Source: Natronococcus occultus SP4 (GTDB lineage: Archaea > Halobacteriota > Halobacteria > Halobacteriales > Natrialbaceae). Taken from it: DNA of 64,000 nucleotides. The notes under the pieces were generated by a model. The model ran no database searches. It worked only from the letters and a program-made list of their open reading frames with translations, and was not told the DNA's origin. The DNA lies in assembly GCF_000328685.1 (NCBI RefSeq), contig NC_019974.1, positions 3,525,001-3,589,000 on the forward strand, in the 5' to 3' direction. Below, one piece after another: positions 1 to 10,242 of this stretch. Both the position numbers and the translations under genes were made by a program. How positions within the stretch are numbered: position 1 is the stretch's first letter; the number at the start of each line of letters is the position of its first letter.

Positions 1-1191
1 CTCGAGACCACCGACAACGACTACGTCCTGCTCAACGGTAACGAGGCGATCGGTATGGGTGCGATCGCCGCCGGCTGCCGGTTCTACGCCGGCTACCCGA
101 TCACGCCCGCGACCTCGATCATGGAGTATCTGACGGGCCGGATCGAGGACTACGGCGGCCACGTCGTCCAGGCCGAGGACGAGCTCTCCGCGATCAACAT
201 GTCGCTGGGTGCCGCCCGCGCTGGCGCGCGGTCGATGACGGCGACCTCGGGTGCAGGGGTCGACCTCATGACCGAGACGTTCGGACTGGTCGCAACCAGC
301 GAGACGCCGCTGGTCATCTGTGACGTCCAGCGTTCGGGTCCCTCGACGGGGATGCCGACCAAACAGGAGCAGGGCGACCTCAACATGGCCCTGTACGGTG
401 GCCACGGCGAGGTACCGCGGTTCGTCGTCGCGCCGACCTCGATCACGGAGTGTTTCTGGAAGACCGTCGAGGCGTTCAACCTCGCCGAGAAGTACCAGAC
501 GCCCGTGTTCCTCGTCTCGGATCTGGCGATGTCGGTCACCGAGCAGACGTTCCCGCCCGAGGCGTTCGACATGGACGCCGTCGAGATCGACCGCGGCAAG
601 CTCGTCGACGACGAAGACGTCGAGGAGTGGCTCGACAGCCAGGGTCGCTTCCGCGCCCACGCCGCGACCGAGGACGGCGTCAGCCCGCGTGCGATCCCCG
701 GGACGACCGACGGCGCCCATATGAGTACGGGGCTCGAGCACGACGAGCTCGGCCGCCGTACCGAGGAGACCGACGTTCGCGTTCAGCAGGTCGACAAGCG
801 AAACCGCAAGGTCGAGACCGCGAAAACCGAAGAGGAGTGGGAGTACCGGGAGTTCGGCAACGAGGACGCCGACAACCTCGTCATCACCTGGGGATCCAAC
901 GAGGGCGCGCTGATCGAAGCGCTTGACTACCTCGAGGACGACGGCGTCGACGTCCGCGTGATCTCGGTCCCCTACATCTTCCCGCGACCCGACCTCGCAG
1001 ACGAGATCGAGGCCGCCGAGGAGACGATCGTCGTCGAGTGTAACGCGAACGGACAGTTCGCGGACGTCCTCGAACACGACGCGCTGACCCGTCTGAAACG
1101 CATCAACAAGTACACCGGTGTCCGCTTCAAGGCGGACGAACTCGCCGAAGAGATTACGACCAAACTCGCCGAGGAGGTTCCAGCACAATGA
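1..1191 (+). CDS. korA: 2-oxoacid:ferredoxin oxidoreductase, alpha subunit (5' partial)
   Basis: This is the alpha subunit of a 2-oxoacid:ferredoxin oxidoreductase, which with KorB decarboxylates 2-oxoacids to acyl-CoA and reduces ferredoxin in the cytoplasm. The reading frame is open from base 1 (LNGNEAIGMGA), so the gene begins upstream; the first ATG at 55 is internal. Visible family features are the pyrimidine-binding start (YAGYPITPATSIMEYL), the SGAGVDLMTETFG and PTKQEQGD segments, and a C-terminal transketolase-like domain (residues of this fragment from about 290 on). Haloarchaeal KorA normally carries an extra N-terminal gamma-like domain, which would lie outside the window. It overlaps korB by 4 bases (ATGA), indicating translational coupling. 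Substrate (pyruvate or 2-oxoglutarate) cannot be decided here. Confidence 0.93.
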   Translation, partial: LETTDNDYVLLNGNEAIGMGAIAAGCRFYAGYPITPATSIMEYLTGRIEDYGGHVVQAEDELSAINMSLGAARAGARSMTATSGAGVDLMTETFGLVATSETPLVICDVQRSGPSTGMPTKQEQGDLNMALYGGHGEVPRFVVAPTSITECFWKTVEAFNLAEKYQTPVFLVSDLAMSVTEQTFPPEAFDMDAVEIDRGKLVDDEDVEEWLDSQGRFRAHAATEDGVSPRAIPGTTDGAHMSTGLEHDELGRRTEETDVRVQQVDKRNRKVETAKTEEEWEYREFGNEDADNLVITWGSNEGALIEALDYLEDDGVDVRVISVPYIFPRPDLADEIEAAEETIVVECNANGQFADVLEHDALTRLKRINKYTGVRFKADELAEEITTKLAEEVPAQ

Positions 1192-2054
1192 GCTCCGACG
1201 TCAGATTCACCGACTTCAAGTCCGACAAGCAGCCGACCTGGTGTCCCGGATGCGGCGACTTCGGGACGATGAACGGCATGATGAAAGCGCTGGCCGAGAC
1301 CGGCAACGACCCCGACAATACGTTCGTCGTCGCCGGGATCGGTTGTTCCGGCAAGATCGGGACCTACATGCACAGCTACGCCCTCCACGGGGTTCACGGC
1401 CGTGCACTCCCCGTTGGACAGGGGGTCAAGATGTCCCGACCCGACATCGAAGTGATGGTCGCTGGCGGCGACGGCGACGGCTACTCGATCGGTGCCGGCC
1501 ACTTCGTTCACGCCGTTCGTCGAAACGTCGACATGACCTACGTCGTCATGGACAACCGCATCTACGGCCTGACGAAAGGGCAGGCCTCGCCGACCTCGCG
1601 GTCCGACTTCGAGACCTCGACGACGCCCGAGGGTCCCAAACAGCCCCCGGTCAACCCGCTCGCGCTGGCGCTTGCCTCCGGGGCGTCGTTTATCGCCCAG
1701 TCCTTTGCCTCCGACGCCCTGCGCCACCAGGAGATCGTCCAGAAGGCGATCGAGCACGACGGCTTCGGCTTCGTCAACGTCTTCAGTCCCTGTGTCACGT
1801 TCAACGACGTCGACACCTACGACTACTTCCGGGACTCGCTGGTCGATCTCCAGGAGGACGAAGACCACGACCCGAACGACTACCAGGCCGCAAAGGAGGT
1901 CATCCTCGACGGCGAAAAGGAGTACCAGGGCGTGATGTACCAGGACGAGAACTCCATCCCGTACAACGAACAACACGGCGTCACCGAGGACATGTCGGAG
2001 ATTCCCGAGGGTGCGCCCGAAGACGCGATGGATCTCGTCCGCGAGTTCTACTGA
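1188..2054 (+). CDS. korB: 2-oxoacid:ferredoxin oxidoreductase, beta subunit
   Basis: This 288-residue protein is the thiamine-diphosphate-binding beta subunit partnering KorA. The N-terminus has the cysteine motif WCPGCGDFG; the ThDP/Mg motif is GGDGDGYSIG followed by MDNRIYGLTKGQASPTS, the usual binding loop. Length matches the archaeal family (about 285-290). The ATG overlaps the korA stop codon. The pair replaces the pyruvate/2-oxoglutarate dehydrogenase complexes in haloarchaea (known for the group). No ferredoxin gene is visible nearby. Confidence 0.95.
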   Translation: MSSDVRFTDFKSDKQPTWCPGCGDFGTMNGMMKALAETGNDPDNTFVVAGIGCSGKIGTYMHSYALHGVHGRALPVGQGVKMSRPDIEVMVAGGDGDGYSIGAGHFVHAVRRNVDMTYVVMDNRIYGLTKGQASPTSRSDFETSTTPEGPKQPPVNPLALALASGASFIAQSFASDALRHQEIVQKAIEHDGFGFVNVFSPCVTFNDVDTYDYFRDSLVDLQEDEDHDPNDYQAAKEVILDGEKEYQGVMYQDENSIPYNEQHGVTEDMSEIPEGAPEDAMDLVREFY

Positions 2055-2173
2055 CGCGTCGCTGTCGACCGTTTTTTCGTCGATCGGCCTCGCAGCCGAC
2101 GGCACGTCGTTCCGACGGAGGGGAGTGAGAACTGACCCCACAGTTGATGTGATTCGGGGTTGGAGATCGTCCG

Positions 2174-3004
2174 ATGGAGGGAGACGTACTTCTCGCGACG
2201 GACGGCAGCGACCTCGCGGCGGCGGCCGCCGAGCACGGCCTCGCGGTTGCCGACCGGTTCGGGGCGGCGGTTCGTGTCGTCTCGGTTGCCGACGAGAATC
2301 TCGGCGAACCCGATCGTGCGCGCCACCGCGAGTTCGTCGATCGGATCGAACGTGACGCCCACGAGGACGGACTCTCGACGACCACGAGCGTTCGCTCGGG
2401 CCAGCCGAGCCGCGAACTGCTCGCGGACGCCGACGAGCACGACGTCGGACTGATCGTTATGGCTACCCACGGCAGAACCGGACTGCGACGCTGGCTGCTT
2501 GGCAGCGTCGCGATCGCGGTCGTCCGCGAGGCACACTGCCCCGTGCTGACCGTCAACCCGACCGCCGCAGACGCGGCGTCCGCGAGCGAAATCGAGGACG
2601 TCCTGATCGCGACCGACGGCCGACCGGGGGTGGAGGCGGCCGTCGACAGCGGTCTCGAGTTCGCCGCGGCCTACGGCGCTCGGGTCCACGCGGTGTCGGT
2701 CGTCGACGACGTCCACTCGCATACGAGCGTCGTCCTCGAGGCCCTCGAGGACGTCGCCGAGCGCTCGACGACGGCGGTCGCCGAGCGCGCGAGCGGGCGT
2801 GGCCTCGAGACTCAGCGGGCGATCGAACGGGGAACCCCACACCGGGAGATCGTCGACTACGCGACGGACCGCAGCGTCGATCTGGTGGTCGTCGGCACCG
2901 AGAGCCGAACGGGACTCGACCGCGTCGTCGCCGGGAGCGTCTCCCAGCGAGTGATCGGGACCGCTCCGGTTCCAGTGGTTTCCGTTCGGACCCTCGACCG
3001 GTAG
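2174..3004 (+). CDS. universal stress protein, two UspA domains
   Basis: A 276-residue tandem UspA protein: domain 1 spans about residues 1-137 and domain 2 about 138-276. Each half ends with the ATP-binding type motif (GRTGLRRWLLGSVA in the first, SRTGLDRVVAGSVSQ in the second), and each starts with a DVLxATDG-like beta strand (VLLATDGS, VLIATDGR). The role is presumably nucleotide-dependent stress signalling in the cytoplasm; the precise function is unknown. It follows korB after a gap of about 120 bases and is probably transcribed on its own. Confidence 0.9.
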   Translation: MEGDVLLATDGSDLAAAAAEHGLAVADRFGAAVRVVSVADENLGEPDRARHREFVDRIERDAHEDGLSTTTSVRSGQPSRELLADADEHDVGLIVMATHGRTGLRRWLLGSVAIAVVREAHCPVLTVNPTAADAASASEIEDVLIATDGRPGVEAAVDSGLEFAAAYGARVHAVSVVDDVHSHTSVVLEALEDVAERSTTAVAERASGRGLETQRAIERGTPHREIVDYATDRSVDLVVVGTESRTGLDRVVAGSVSQRVIGTAPVPVVSVRTLDR

Positions 3005-3308
3005 CGACACCGGACGGCGTCGGGTGTCGTCGGCGTCGATATGGCCCGGGAAGGGTTACCGACAGCTCGACGCCCTAATACGGTCGATCGGTAGCTGCCG
3101 GAGAGCAGCTCTCGGCGAGCAGTGGCTGTTAGTAATTATATTAGTTATGTAGCGACTGTTACGACATCCTGAATGTTTATGTTCCTGCAGTAATATTGTA
3201 TCTAAAACGACCGATAATACCTGAAATCAACATGCGGGAACGCAATTCACGGGAAGGACAGCGATACGAACCACTGCGAGCGGTTGACGGAAGCGAAACA
3301 GCGAAACG
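3005..3308. other. AT-rich intergenic region
   Basis: A 304-base gap without a convincing gene. The part from about 3126 to 3235 is strikingly AT-rich for this genome and holds several TATA-like stretches, so it probably contains the promoter of the long repeat protein starting at 3309. No repeat, tRNA or terminator was recognised. Confidence 0.6.
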
Positions 3309-6300
3309 ATGACAACACAAGTACACGATCGAACCAATGGGGACGGGACCGAGGGCTCCCACGAGGACGCACTCGATCTCGACGGTGACGACGAAGCACA
3401 ACACGGCCAGACGAACCCGTCCGGAATCGAATTCGTCGCGCGCGAGACGCTCGATGGGGTCGAGTGTCGGATCTCGTCGAACAGCGAGGGACTGATCACG
3501 GCCTACCTGCTGACCGACGGCGGGACGGTGCTGGAACGCCAGACGATCGCCGGGCTCGATCCCGGCGAGACGTTTGCCTTCGAGAGCCGCCTCGAGGCCG
3601 GCGAAACGTACCGGATCCAGTGTGACGCTCACGGACGGAGCTACGTTCGGGGTCGGTCGGCGGTCGACTACCCCTTCGAGAACGATCGGTTCCGTGTCAC
3701 GAACGGGCTGTACACCAGAGCCGGCGCGGAGTCGACCAGCTACCGCTACTGTATCGATCGGATCGGCCCGGTTCGAGAGACCGAACGCGAGGACGCGATC
3801 GATCTCGACAGCGACGAGGAGGGCCAATCCTGGGCGAGTCTGACCGACCGGTCCGGCGTTCGGATCCGGACCGCCGAGCCCGTCGACGGGCTCGTCTGTC
3901 GCCTCTCGGAGCTCTCGGAGGGGCTGATTACGGGGTATCTGACCACGGACTCGGGGGCCGTCCTCGAGCGACAGACGATCGCGACCCTCGAGGCCGGCGA
4001 CACGGTCGCCTTCGAGACCGAACTCGCGGCCGACGAACACTACCGCGTCGTCTTCGACGCGCGCGGACGGAGCTACGTCCGCGGGCGAGCGTCCGTCGAC
4101 TACCCCCTCGAGTCCGAGACGCTCGAGGTAACCGACGGGATCTACGGCGGCGACGAGCGTTCCGACAGCTACCGCTACTGTATCGACCAGATCTGGCCCG
4201 ACGGCGCCGGCGCGGTCGTCCACACGAGCGAGAGCGACGCGAGCGACGACGAGGACGACGGGACCGATACGCTCGACCTCGGCAGCGACGAGGAGGGCCA
4301 GTCCTGGAGTTCGCTCGACGAGCCCTCCGGCGTTCGGTTCCGAACCGACGAGGACGTCCGCGACGTGACCTGTCGGCTCTCGGCCGAGACCGAGGGGGTC
4401 ACGACGGCGGCGTTGACCGACGACGCCGGCGACGTCCTCGAGGAACGATCGATCGACGGCCTCGAGGCCGGCGAGACGTTCAGCTTCGAGACCGACCTCG
4501 CGGCCGACGATCATTACCGAATCCTCTGTGACGCCGACGGTGACAGCTACGTTCGCGGTCGAACCGGGATCGGCTACCCGGTCGCGAGCGACGTTCTCGA
4601 AGCGACCCACGGGATCTACAGCGGCGACTACGAGTCCGAGAGCTACCGCTACTGTGTCGATCGGATCACGGTCTCGGTCGCCGAGAGCGAACCCGGCGAG
4701 CCCGAAAACGAGGAGCAAGAGCCGGAGGAGTCCGAACCGACGACGAGCACGGTCGAGCTCGACAGCGACGAGGAAGGCCAGTCCTGGAGCTCGCTCGACG
4801 ACCTCTCCGGAGTCCGATTTCGCGCACACGACGATCTCGAGCGGCTGACGTGTCGGATCTCCGGTGAGAGCGACGGCCTCGCGAGAGCCCAGCTCACCGA
4901 CGACGACGGCGGCGTCCTCGCGGAGGTCTCGCTCGACGACCTCGAGGCCGGCGACGAGTTCACCCTGGAAGCCGACCTCGCGGCCGACGACCACTACTGG
5001 ATCCTCTGTGACGCCGACGGCGACAGCTACGTTCGCGGGCGAGCGTCCGTCGACTACCCGTTCGAGGACGACCTGCTCGCGGTCACCGAGGGCATCTACG
5101 GTGGCTACCTCGAGTCCGACAGTTACCGCTACTGCGTCGATCGGATCACCGCCGAGCGAGCCGGCTCCGACTCGGAGTCGGGCACCGAGATCGAACGCGA
5201 GGAAAGCGAGCTAGATCTCGGCGGCGACCAGGAGGCTCAGTCCTGGAGTTCGCTCGACCGCCCGTCCGGGGTTCGACTCCGGGCCGAGGAAGACGTCGAC
5301 GTCCTCGAGTGTCAGCTCTCGGGCGAGACCGAGGGTGTCACGACGGCGGTGTTAACCGACGACGACGAGGACGTCCTCGAAGAGCGTTCGATCGCCGATC
5401 TCGAGGCAGGCGACGCGTTCGCCTTCGAGACCGCCCTCGAGGCCGGCGAAACGTACCGCGTCCTCGTCGACGCCGACGGCGACAGCTACGTCCGTGGCCG
5501 ATCCGAGGCCGACTACCCGATCGAAGACGACCTGCTCGCGGTCACCGACGGGATCTACGGCGGCAGCTACCGCTCCGAGAGCTACCGGTACTGTCTCGAC
5601 CGGGTCGCCGCCGAGCGGGAGTACGAGGTCTCCGTCGACGACGGCGAGGACGACGCCGACGAGACGCCCGACCACGAGGTCGCGACCCTCGAACTCGGCG
5701 ACGACGAGGAGGGCCAGTCCTGGAGCTCGCTCGACGACCCCTCCGGCGTTCGGTTCCGGACCGAGGCGCCTGTCCACACCCTCGAGTGTCGCCTCTCCGC
5801 GGAGAGCGAGGGGCTCACGAGGGCTCGGCTCGCCGACGACGACGGCGACGTCCTTGCGGAGCGTTCAATCGCCGACCTGGCGGCCGGCGACGAGTTCGTC
5901 CTCGAGGCCGACCTGGCGGCCGGCGAGACCTACCGCGTCGTCTGTGACGCCGAGGGCGAGAGCTACGTCCGCGGGCGGACCGGGATCGAATACCCGGTCG
6001 CAAGCGACCTTCTCGAGGCGACCCACGGGATCTACAGCGTCGGCTACGAGTCCGACAGCTACCGCTACTGCGTCGATCGGATCACCGCCGAGAGCGGCGA
6101 GATGTCCGACGACGCGGACGACGCCGACGAACCCGAGCAGCCCGCACTGGAGCTCGGGGACGACGAGGAGGGCCAGTCCTGGAGCTCGCTCGACGATCGT
6201 TCCGGCGTTCGCCTGCTCGCGACCGAGTCGGCAGACGCCCTCGAGTGTCGCCTCTCCGGGGAAACGGAAGGCGTCACGAGAGCGTATCTGACCGACGACG

Positions 6301-7778
6301 ACGGCGACGTCCTCGACGACCGATCGATCGCCGGTCTCGACGCCGGCGAGACGTTCGTCCTCAACGGAAGCCTCGAGGCCGACACGCACTACCGCGTGCT
6401 CTGTGACGCCGACGGCGAGAGCTTCGTTCGGGGTCGCACCGAGATCGAGTACCCGATCGCGAGCGACGTCCTCGAGGCGACCCACGGGATCTACGGCGGC
6501 GACCTCGAGTCCGACAGTTACCGGTACTGTGTCGACCGGATCGAGCCGACCGAGCCGGTCGAAAGCGAGCCCGAGCCAGTATCCGCTCCGACGCCCACCG
6601 AGTCGACCCACGGGCTCGTGGCGGAGGTGATGACTCCGCCCGACGACGTGACGACCGTCGACGTCGTCGCCGAGTCCTCGATCGACGAGAACGGCGACCT
6701 GGCGGCGGAGATCCTCTCGTATATCGGCTCGCAGAGCGAGGTCAACCACGAGTTCGTCCTCCCGATGGGAAGCTACACGTGGAACACCGAGTTCGTCGTC
6801 TTCGATCCGATCGAGTACCTCGAGATCAGAGGCAAGCCGCGGGCGACCCTCGAGATCCGCGATCACGGTGTCGACATCGCGTTCCTGCTCGGACAGTGGG
6901 CGACCAACAACCCGCCGAAACACGTCGCGCTTCGGAACCTCGACGTCGATATCGACGACCAGGCCGAACGCGACGCCGGGCTGATCAGCGCCCACGTCGG
7001 CCGCTGTCTGATCGACAACGTCGAACTCGTCGGCGAGCGCTGGCGGCACGGCCCTCACGGCGGTGACCGCTACACCTGTATGATCAACACCCGAGATCCC
7101 AACGCACTGTCGTTGATCCGCAACTTCGGGCTCCCCGACGGCGAGATCGCCGACTCGAGTCAGCCGTCGGTCGGCCACTCGATCGGCTGCAGTGCCGACC
7201 CGCCACACGAAGGGATCAACATCTGGGATCGGTGTTACGTCGAGGATTACGTCGACAACGGTCTCTACGTGCGAAACAGCGAGGGCGAGAACTTCGTTGA
7301 TCACAGTATGGCGGTCAACTGCGGCAACGGGAACATCCGGATCGGTGCCGCCGACGAGGCCCGCGACTGTAAGATCCTGCTCGACGGCGGTTCCGATCAG
7401 ACCTACCCCGGGGCCGGCCTCTGGCTAAACGGCGGCGAGGCGATCGCCGAGCGGATCGAGATCGACGGCTCCGACGCACAGAACGACATCGTCAGAGTCA
7501 ACAGCGACGCCGACGGCGGCCACATCAAGGATCTCGACCTGTTCTGTGGTCCCAACGTGCAGGCGCCGGCGATCCGCTGTACGGAGACGAGCAGTACGAA
7601 CAACCGCGGACTGACGATCGAGGACTTCGACGTCGAGGACATCACGACCGCCGCGGGCGGCAGCGTCCGCATCCGGCGTTCCGACGTCACGCTCACGAAC
7701 GGGACGATCGACGCCTCCTACCGTCCGGCGCTGACCGGCTACGGTGATCCGGATCTCGAGGACGTCGACATGTCCTGA
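3309..7778 (+). CDS. 1489-residue protein: seven tandem repeat domains plus C-terminal beta-helix
   Basis: I do not recognise a characterised family. After about 20 residues come seven copies of a domain of roughly 135 residues, starting near residues 20, 163, 321, 481, 634, 793 and 946 and separated by acidic linkers. Each opens with a signature like SDEEGQSWSSLD, passes through a CRLS-type segment and an SYVRGR motif (SFVRGR in the last copy), and closes with SYRYCxDRI. The last 400 residues (from about 1105) look like a right-handed parallel beta-helix, with short repeating N/D/G-rich strands (YVDNGLYVRNSEGENFVDHS). Such helices are common in polysaccharide lyases and hydrolases, which is inference here. 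No Sec, Tat or lipoprotein signal and no membrane segment can be seen. It stands alone, between an AT-rich promoter region and the mutase gene. Confidence 0.85.
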   Translation: MTTQVHDRTNGDGTEGSHEDALDLDGDDEAQHGQTNPSGIEFVARETLDGVECRISSNSEGLITAYLLTDGGTVLERQTIAGLDPGETFAFESRLEAGETYRIQCDAHGRSYVRGRSAVDYPFENDRFRVTNGLYTRAGAESTSYRYCIDRIGPVRETEREDAIDLDSDEEGQSWASLTDRSGVRIRTAEPVDGLVCRLSELSEGLITGYLTTDSGAVLERQTIATLEAGDTVAFETELAADEHYRVVFDARGRSYVRGRASVDYPLESETLEVTDGIYGGDERSDSYRYCIDQIWPDGAGAVVHTSESDASDDEDDGTDTLDLGSDEEGQSWSSLDEPSGVRFRTDEDVRDVTCRLSAETEGVTTAALTDDAGDVLEERSIDGLEAGETFSFETDLAADDHYRILCDADGDSYVRGRTGIGYPVASDVLEATHGIYSGDYESESYRYCVDRITVSVAESEPGEPENEEQEPEESEPTTSTVELDSDEEGQSWSSLDDLSGVRFRAHDDLERLTCRISGESDGLARAQLTDDDGGVLAEVSLDDLEAGDEFTLEADLAADDHYWILCDADGDSYVRGRASVDYPFEDDLLAVTEGIYGGYLESDSYRYCVDRITAERAGSDSESGTEIEREESELDLGGDQEAQSWSSLDRPSGVRLRAEEDVDVLECQLSGETEGVTTAVLTDDDEDVLEERSIADLEAGDAFAFETALEAGETYRVLVDADGDSYVRGRSEADYPIEDDLLAVTDGIYGGSYRSESYRYCLDRVAAEREYEVSVDDGEDDADETPDHEVATLELGDDEEGQSWSSLDDPSGVRFRTEAPVHTLECRLSAESEGLTRARLADDDGDVLAERSIADLAAGDEFVLEADLAAGETYRVVCDAEGESYVRGRTGIEYPVASDLLEATHGIYSVGYESDSYRYCVDRITAESGEMSDDADDADEPEQPALELGDDEEGQSWSSLDDRSGVRLLATESADALECRLSGETEGVTRAYLTDDDGDVLDDRSIAGLDAGETFVLNGSLEADTHYRVLCDADGESFVRGRTEIEYPIASDVLEATHGIYGGDLESDSYRYCVDRIEPTEPVESEPEPVSAPTPTESTHGLVAEVMTPPDDVTTVDVVAESSIDENGDLAAEILSYIGSQSEVNHEFVLPMGSYTWNTEFVVFDPIEYLEIRGKPRATLEIRDHGVDIAFLLGQWATNNPPKHVALRNLDVDIDDQAERDAGLISAHVGRCLIDNVELVGERWRHGPHGGDRYTCMINTRDPNALSLIRNFGLPDGEIADSSQPSVGHSIGCSADPPHEGINIWDRCYVEDYVDNGLYVRNSEGENFVDHSMAVNCGNGNIRIGAADEARDCKILLDGGSDQTYPGAGLWLNGGEAIAERIEIDGSDAQNDIVRVNSDADGGHIKDLDLFCGPNVQAPAIRCTETSSTNNRGLTIEDFDVEDITTAAGGSVRIRRSDVTLTNGTIDASYRPALTGYGDPDLEDVDMS
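3369..6545 (+). repeat. seven tandem coding repeats of about 450-480 bp
   Basis: Within the 3309 gene, repeat units begin at about 3369, 3796, 4270, 4750, 5209, 5686 and 6145. They are similar enough at DNA level for near-identical phrases to recur (for example around 4285, 4765, 5700 and 6160). Copies 3 to 7 resemble each other most; copy 1 is the most divergent (DGDDEAQHGQ in place of SDEEGQSWSS). This suggests amplification by duplication of internal units. Confidence 0.85.
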
Positions 7779-7870
7779 GCCAGGAACCGTATCGAATCGG
7801 TTCCGTCTCTCGTGTCGTCTCGGACGTGACTCGAAAAGGTTGAAGCCGACGCCGATCGTCGGTAACGATA

Positions 7871-9553
7871 ATGTTCGATCCCGAGGAACTCGAGGAGATC
7901 CGCGAGAGCCGCGAGGAGTGGCACGAAGAGGAGGTCGAGCCGGTGCTCGACCGATTCGGCGAGCGCAAGGACCAGTTTACGACCGATACGGGCGGCCAGG
8001 AGGTCGATCGGCTCTACACGCCCGAGGACGTCGGCGACCTCGACTACCAGGAAGATCTGGGCAACCCCGGTGAGCCGCCGTACACACGCGGGGTGTACTC
8101 GACTGGCTACCGCGGTCGGCTGTGGACGATGCGCCAGTACGCCGGGTTCTCGACGCCGGAGGACACCAACGAGCGCTACCACTACCTGCTCGACCAGGGC
8201 CAGACCGGGCTCTCGATGGCCTTCGACCTGCCGACCCAGATGGGGTACGATTCGGACGACGCGATGGCCGCCGGCGAGGTCGGGAAGGCCGGCGTCGCGA
8301 TCGACTCGCTTGCGGACATGGAGACCGTCTTCGACGGCATTCCGTTAGACGAGGTCTCGACCTCGATGACGATCAACGCGCCCGCGTCCGTCCTGTTGGC
8401 GATGTATATCGCGGTGGGCGACCAGCAGGGCGTCGACCGCGCGGAGCTTCGGGGGACGATCCAGAACGATCTCCTGAAGGAGTACATCGCGCGCAACACC
8501 TACATCTACCCGCCCGAGCCCTCGATGCGGATCATCACGGACATCTTCGAGTTCTGTGCCGAGGAGACGCCGAAGTTCAACACGATCTCGATCTCGGGCT
8601 ACCATATCCGCGAGGCCGGCTCCACCGCGGCCCAGGAGCTCGCCTTCACCCTCGGCAACGGCATCCAGTACGTCGAGGCCGCCCTCGACGCCGGGCTCGA
8701 CGTCGACGAGTTCGCCCCGCGGCTCTCCTTCTTTTTCAACGGGCACAACAACATCTTCGAGGAGGTCGCGAAGTTCCGGGCCGCACGACGGATGTGGCAC
8801 GACATCATGGAGGAGCGGTTCGACGCCGACGATCCCAAATCGAAGCAGCTGAAGTTCCACACCCAGACCGCGGGCTCGATGCTGACCGCCCAGCAGATCG
8901 AGAACAACGTCGTCCGGGTCGCCTACCAGGCGCTCGCAGCCGTCCTGGGCGGCACCCAGAGTCTCCACACCAACGGGAAAGACGAGGCGCTTGCCCTGCC
9001 GACCGAGGAGTCGGTCCGGACGGCCCTGCGGACCCAGCAGATCCTCGCCCACGAGTCCGGCGCCGCCGACACGATCGACCCGCTGGCGGGCAGCTACTAC
9101 GTCGAATCCCTGACCGACGAGGTCGAGGACGACGCCTACGAAATCCTCGAGGAGGTCGACGAGCGCGGCGGGATGCTCGAGGCCGTCGATCAGCAGTGGG
9201 TCCAGCGCCAGATCCAGGACACCGCCTTCGACCGCCAGAAGGAGATCGAGGAGAAAGAGCGCGTTATCGTCGGCGTCAACGAGTTCGAAGTCGACGAGGA
9301 CCCGGAGATGGACGTCGAGGAGGTCACCGAGGAGGACGAACGGCGCCAGGTCGACCACCTCGAGTCGGTCCGCGAGGAGCGCGACGACGAGGACGTCGAC
9401 GCCGCCCTCGAGGCGCTGCGGGACGCCGCACGCGGCGACCAGAACGTCATGCCGTACATCGTCGACGCGGTGAAGGCCTACGCGACGGTCGGCGAGATCT
9501 GTACCGTCTTCCGCGAGGAGTTCGGCGAGTACCAGCCCGGCAGCGCCGTGTAG
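7871..9553 (+). CDS. mcmA1: methylmalonyl-CoA mutase, large (catalytic) subunit
   Basis: A 560-residue catalytic subunit that interconverts (R)-methylmalonyl-CoA and succinyl-CoA with adenosylcobalamin. The substrate-binding TIM barrel is evident from [35 protein letters not shown], the STSMTINAP segment and [15 protein letters not shown]. The C-terminal B12-binding domain of bacterial single-chain mutases is absent: the protein ends shortly after the barrel. That is usual in archaea, where a separate small subunit binds B12; no gene for it lies in the window. The epimerase acting just before it in the pathway is at 13843. A role in propionyl-CoA or 3-hydroxypropionate-type metabolism is inferred. 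Confidence 0.95.
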   Translation: MFDPEELEEIRESREEWHEEEVEPVLDRFGERKDQFTTDTGGQEVDRLYTPEDVGDLDYQEDLGNPGEPPYTRGVYSTGYRGRLWTMRQYAGFSTPEDTNERYHYLLDQGQTGLSMAFDLPTQMGYDSDDAMAAGEVGKAGVAIDSLADMETVFDGIPLDEVSTSMTINAPASVLLAMYIAVGDQQGVDRAELRGTIQNDLLKEYIARNTYIYPPEPSMRIITDIFEFCAEETPKFNTISISGYHIREAGSTAAQELAFTLGNGIQYVEAALDAGLDVDEFAPRLSFFFNGHNNIFEEVAKFRAARRMWHDIMEERFDADDPKSKQLKFHTQTAGSMLTAQQIENNVVRVAYQALAAVLGGTQSLHTNGKDEALALPTEESVRTALRTQQILAHESGAADTIDPLAGSYYVESLTDEVEDDAYEILEEVDERGGMLEAVDQQWVQRQIQDTAFDRQKEIEEKERVIVGVNEFEVDEDPEMDVEEVTEEDERRQVDHLESVREERDDEDVDAALEALRDAARGDQNVMPYIVDAVKAYATVGEICTVFREEFGEYQPGSAV

Positions 9554-9580
9554 CCCTCGGCCGCTTGGGGAACGAGCGAA

Positions 9581-10024
9581 CTACGGCCGGGGCGCGACCG
9601 GTTCGAGCCGATCGACGTAGTCGTTGAGCGACAGGGCAAACTCGCGGGCCGTCGGGAGCTCCCGCCAGGCGTACTCGAACTCCATCCCGCGCTCTTCGCC
9701 TTCGCCGGTGACGACGTGGGTCCAGGCGTCGCGGTCCTCCTCGACGGAGACCTGAAAGAAGTGACGGCGGTAGAGCTTCGCGGGCGAGAGCCGACGCACC
9801 CAGACGTCGTCCGCCAGGCGTCTGACCGACTGCAGCTCGGTGAGCCCGCTCTCCTCCGCGACCTCCCGTCGGAGCGCTTCGAGCGGCGATTCTCCGGGTT
9901 CGATCGTCCCCTTCGGGACCTGGAGACCGTCGTGGCCGTCCGCTTCGAACGTGAGCAGCTCGCGATCGTTTCGGGTGATGTACGCACAGACTTTGGGAAC
10001 GCACGGTACCTCGGTTCCAACCAT
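9581..10024 (-). CDS. NUDIX hydrolase
   Basis: A 147-residue pyrophosphohydrolase. The complete Nudix box (Gx5Ex7REUxEExGU) runs from GTIEPGESPLEALR to REVAEESGL at about residues 39-61. The substrate is not predictable from sequence. It is convergent with the mutase gene, separated by about 27 bases, so the two may share a terminator. ATG at 10024 gives the full N-terminal strand (VPKVCAYITRND). Confidence 0.92.
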   Translation of the reverse strand: MVGTEVPCVPKVCAYITRNDRELLTFEADGHDGLQVPKGTIEPGESPLEALRREVAEESGLTELQSVRRLADDVWVRRLSPAKLYRRHFFQVSVEEDRDAWTHVVTGEGEERGMEFEYAWRELPTAREFALSLNDYVDRLEPVAPRP

Positions 10025-10242
10025 AGCCAGTTACTTTACGACCGTCCATAAAACTCTTTCTAAGGTTGAAGCTAACCCACTATATATTCCTAAAGGACGA
10101 CGGCTGATCTCGAAGACGGGTAGATTGACCCAGGACCGAAACCCCGACACCGTCGGTCGGCGCGCCGACGAGACGACGCCCCGGAGCCGACCCTGCGGAC
10201 GAGCAGGGAGGACTGAAGCCCGTCGACGTCGAACGAACCGAC

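Noticed and set aside
3309..7778. Possibility that the repeat array is a CRISPR or satellite-like DNA repeat
   Set aside because: The repeats are long, stay in frame and vary mostly at amino-acid-neutral positions, so they are protein domain duplications.
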